Of a DNA stretch of 64,000 nucleotides, positions 62,031 to 64,000 are shown one piece after another. Below the pieces are notes generated by a model. It ran no database searches and was not told the origin of the DNA. It saw only the letters and a list, made by a program, of their open reading frames with translations. Position 1 is the stretch's first letter; the number at the start of each line of letters is the position of its first letter. Source of the stretch: JAKANT01 sp035502095 (GTDB lineage: Bacteria; Pseudomonadota; Gammaproteobacteria; Burkholderiales; Burkholderiaceae_F); NCBI GenBank assembly GCA_035502095.1, contig DATJUX010000040.1, positions 1-64,000 on the forward strand, read 5' to 3'. Made by a program: the position numbers and the translations under genes.

Positions 62031-63335
62031 ATGAGCGACAACGCGCTCGACTATCGGCCGTTCGACCTCGCGCGCTGGCTGATCTGGGGCGGCACGGCGG
62101 TGCTCTTCATCGCGCTGCCGCTCGTCTTCACGCAGGGTTTCTCGCGCACGCTGCTGGCACAGATGGGCATCCTGATCATCTTCGCGCTCTCGTACAACAT
62201 GCTGCTCGGGCAAACCGGCATGCTGTCGTTCGGGCACGCCGTGTATTCGGGCCTCGGCGCCTATTTCGCGATCCATGCACTCAACCTGATCGGCGCCGGG
62301 CAACTCGTCCTCCCGGTGTCCGTGTTGCCGCTGGTGGGCGGTCTGTTCGGCATGCTGTTCGGGGTTCTGTTCGGCTACCCGATCACGCAGAAGTCGGGGA
62401 CACCGTTCGCGATGATCACGCTGGGCATCGGCGAGCTGGTGTTCGCGTGCTCGCTGATGTTCCCCGGCTTCTTCGGCGGCGAGGGCGGCATCAGCGCCAA
62501 CCGCACCGTGGGCGGCAATTTCCTCGGCATCAAGGGGCTCAACTTCGGCCCCGACATCCAGGTCTACTACCTGATCGCGTTCTGGTGCTTCGTCTCGATG
62601 ATCGCGATGTTCGCCTGGACGCACACGCCGCTCGGGCGCATTGCGAACGCTGTGCGCGACAACCCGGAACGGGTCGAGTTCATCGGCTACAACACGCAGC
62701 GCGTGCGTTGGCTGGTGCTGATCCTCTCCAGCTTCTTCGCCGGGCTCGCCGGCGGGCTGTCGGCGATCAATTTCGAGATCGTCACCGCGGAGAACGTCAG
62801 TGCGATCCGCTCCGGCGGTGTGCTGCTGGCGGCGTTCATCGGCGGCATGCTGTTCTTCTTCGGTCCGATCATCGGTGCCGTCGTGTTCGCGTTCTTCGCC
62901 ATCGCCTTGAGCGACTTCACGAAGGCATGGCAGCTCTACCTCGGCGTGTTCTTCGTCGTCCTGGTCATGTACGCGCCCGGAGGGCTTTCCAGCCTCATCC
63001 TCATGAACCTGCACGTGATGAAGTTCGGCAAGATGAAGCGCCTGCGCGATCCGTATCTCGGGGTGGCGCTTTCCGGCCTCACGTTCCTGGTCGGCCTGGT
63101 GCTGGTGGTCGAGCTGACGTATCACCTCACGCTCGAAGCGGGCGGCGCGTCGGTCACCAAGGTCTTCGGCTTTCGGCTCGACACGCGTCGCCCCGAGATT
63201 TGGAGCTTCACGGTGGCTCTGATACTCGGCGGCGCCGCGGCGTTCGAGTACATGCGCCGTCGCTTCAAGAGCGAGTGGGATTCGATCCAGGTCGAGATCG
63301 AAGACTGGCGGCGCGAGAACCCCGAACAGACGTAG
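62031..63335 (+). CDS. ABC transporter permease, LivM type with C-terminal extension
   Basis: This 434-residue inner-membrane protein matches LivM permeases up to about residue 330 (LGQTGMLSFGHAVYSGLGAY, GIKGLNFGPDIQVYYL, the loop AVRDNPERVEFIGYN and GGMLFFFGPIIGA). It then continues about 100 residues with two more hydrophobic segments (LTFLVGLVLVVELTYHLTL and WSFTVALILGGAAAF) and a charged tail. Usual LivM proteins are near 300-360 residues, so the tail is an extension. It lies between LivH and LivG genes. Confidence 0.9.
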   Translation: MSDNALDYRPFDLARWLIWGGTAVLFIALPLVFTQGFSRTLLAQMGILIIFALSYNMLLGQTGMLSFGHAVYSGLGAYFAIHALNLIGAGQLVLPVSVLPLVGGLFGMLFGVLFGYPITQKSGTPFAMITLGIGELVFACSLMFPGFFGGEGGISANRTVGGNFLGIKGLNFGPDIQVYYLIAFWCFVSMIAMFAWTHTPLGRIANAVRDNPERVEFIGYNTQRVRWLVLILSSFFAGLAGGLSAINFEIVTAENVSAIRSGGVLLAAFIGGMLFFFGPIIGAVVFAFFAIALSDFTKAWQLYLGVFFVVLVMYAPGGLSSLILMNLHVMKFGKMKRLRDPYLGVALSGLTFLVGLVLVVELTYHLTLEAGGASVTKVFGFRLDTRRPEIWSFTVALILGGAAAFEYMRRRFKSEWDSIQVEIEDWRRENPEQT

Positions 63336-63350
63336 GCGTTCTGCAGCAAA

Positions 63351-64000
63351 TGAGTGCCGGCAACCGTGCCCCCACGCCCGCCCATTCCCCGCACCGTCGA
63401 GGAGGGGAGCCAGCGGATCGAGCGCCTGCTGCGCTCGAGTTGACCGATCTGCGCAAGAGTTTCGGCAAGACCGAGATCATCCGCGGTGTCACGCTTTCGA
63501 TCGCGCAGGGCGAGCGCCATGCGCTGATCGGCCCGAACGGCGCCGGCAAGTCGACGTTGTTCAACCTCATCAGCGGCCGCTTTCCGCCGAGCAGCGGCGT
63601 GATCCGCCTCCTCGGCGCGGAGATCACCGGGCGCCGGCCATTCGAGATCAACCGCCTCGGGCTCTCGCGCAGCTTCCAGATCACCAACATCTTCCACCGC
63701 CTCTCGGTGTTCGAGAACCTGCGCTGCGCCGTCCTGTGGTCACTCGGATACAAATATTCGTTCTGGCGCAACCTGAACAAGCTGCGCGATGCCGAGGCGC
63801 GCGCCGAGGACGTCTTGCAGCGCATCGGCCTGAAGCGCCGGCGCAACATCGCCGCCGGCCTGCTCACCTACGCCGAGCAGCGCGCGCTCGAGATCGGCAT
63901 CACGATCGCGGGTGGCGCCTCCGTGATCCTGCTCGACGAGCCCACGGCTGGCATGAGCCGCGGCGAAACCGCCAATGCGGTTGCGCTGATCCGCGAGATC
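63351..64000 (+). CDS. ABC transporter ATP-binding protein, LivG type (3' end outside window)
   Basis: The frame is open to the right edge, so about 216 residues are present. After a 30-residue Pro/Arg-rich N-terminus it has LTDLRKSFGKTEIIRGV, Walker A GPNGAGKST (near residue 66), the Q-loop region LSRSFQITNIF, a signature segment LTYAEQRALEIGI, and Walker B VILLDEPTAGMS. LivG proteins usually read LSYGEQR, so the signature Gly is Ala here. It starts 15 bases after the LivM-type gene. The companion LivF is presumably beyond the window. Confidence 0.9.

Overview
This is a gene-dense, high-G+C chromosomal window from a betaproteobacterium, most likely Burkholderiales or a close relative. The evidence is the phaC-phaA-phaB-phaR order, a BktB-type second thiolase, the tig-clpP-clpX-lon-hupB-tRNA-ppiD block, the hpnC-hpnD-hpnE squalene genes and the yciB-bolA-ppiC operon. 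Nearly all space is coding. No intergenic gap exceeds 300 bases, and many start and stop codons overlap (ATGA, GTGA, TGATG). I see no insertion sequence, prophage, CRISPR array, rRNA or toxin/defence island.

Layout. 1-6.9 kb: polyhydroxybutyrate synthesis (3' part of phaC, then phaA, phaB, phaR), rimO, an EamA exporter and bktB. 6.9-14.7 kb: serB and mfd on the minus strand, ispD-ispF on the plus strand, and an EnvZ/OmpR-type two-component system on the minus strand. 14.8-17.9 kb: a secreted module of unknown function (DUF3106-like, DUF1800, Tat-exported DUF1501). 18-24 kb: tsaB-rimI-uracil-DNA glycosylase, lplT, alr and radA. 23.9-27 kb: hpnC-hpnD-hpnE, which make squalene. 27-35.8 kb: tRNA-Leu, trigger factor, ClpP, ClpX, Lon, HU, tRNA-Val, tRNA-Asp and PpiD, a protein folding and proteolysis block. 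35.8-39.7 kb: mnmH, tesA, ybbA and nnr. 39.7-48.4 kb: an accessory catabolic cluster of dadA, a three-part TRAP transporter, an Asp/Glu-type racemase and a fused 5-oxoprolinase/hydantoinase. 48.5-54.5 kb: a degenerate EAL-HDOD protein, purL and a small outer-membrane barrel. 54.6-57.9 kb: selO-yciB-bolA-ppiC on the minus strand. 58-64 kb: an acyl-CoA ligase and a branched-chain-type ABC transporter (binding protein, two permeases, ATPase cut by the window end).

How the parts work together. PhaA and PhaB make 3-hydroxybutyryl-CoA for PhaC, with PhaR as the probable regulator; BktB may supply longer 3-ketoacyl-CoA. The clp/lon genes share a locus with trigger factor and the periplasmic chaperone PpiD. 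The dadA-TRAP-racemase-oxoprolinase cluster reads as import and breakdown of a D-amino acid, 5-oxoproline or hydantoin-like compound, but the substrate is inferred only. The best candidates for new biology are this cluster, the DUF3106/DUF1800/DUF1501 module, and regulatory structures: an inverted repeat at the lon stop codon, a terminator inside the liv operon, and a hupB-tRNA transcription unit. I found no clearly unprecedented multi-gene system.
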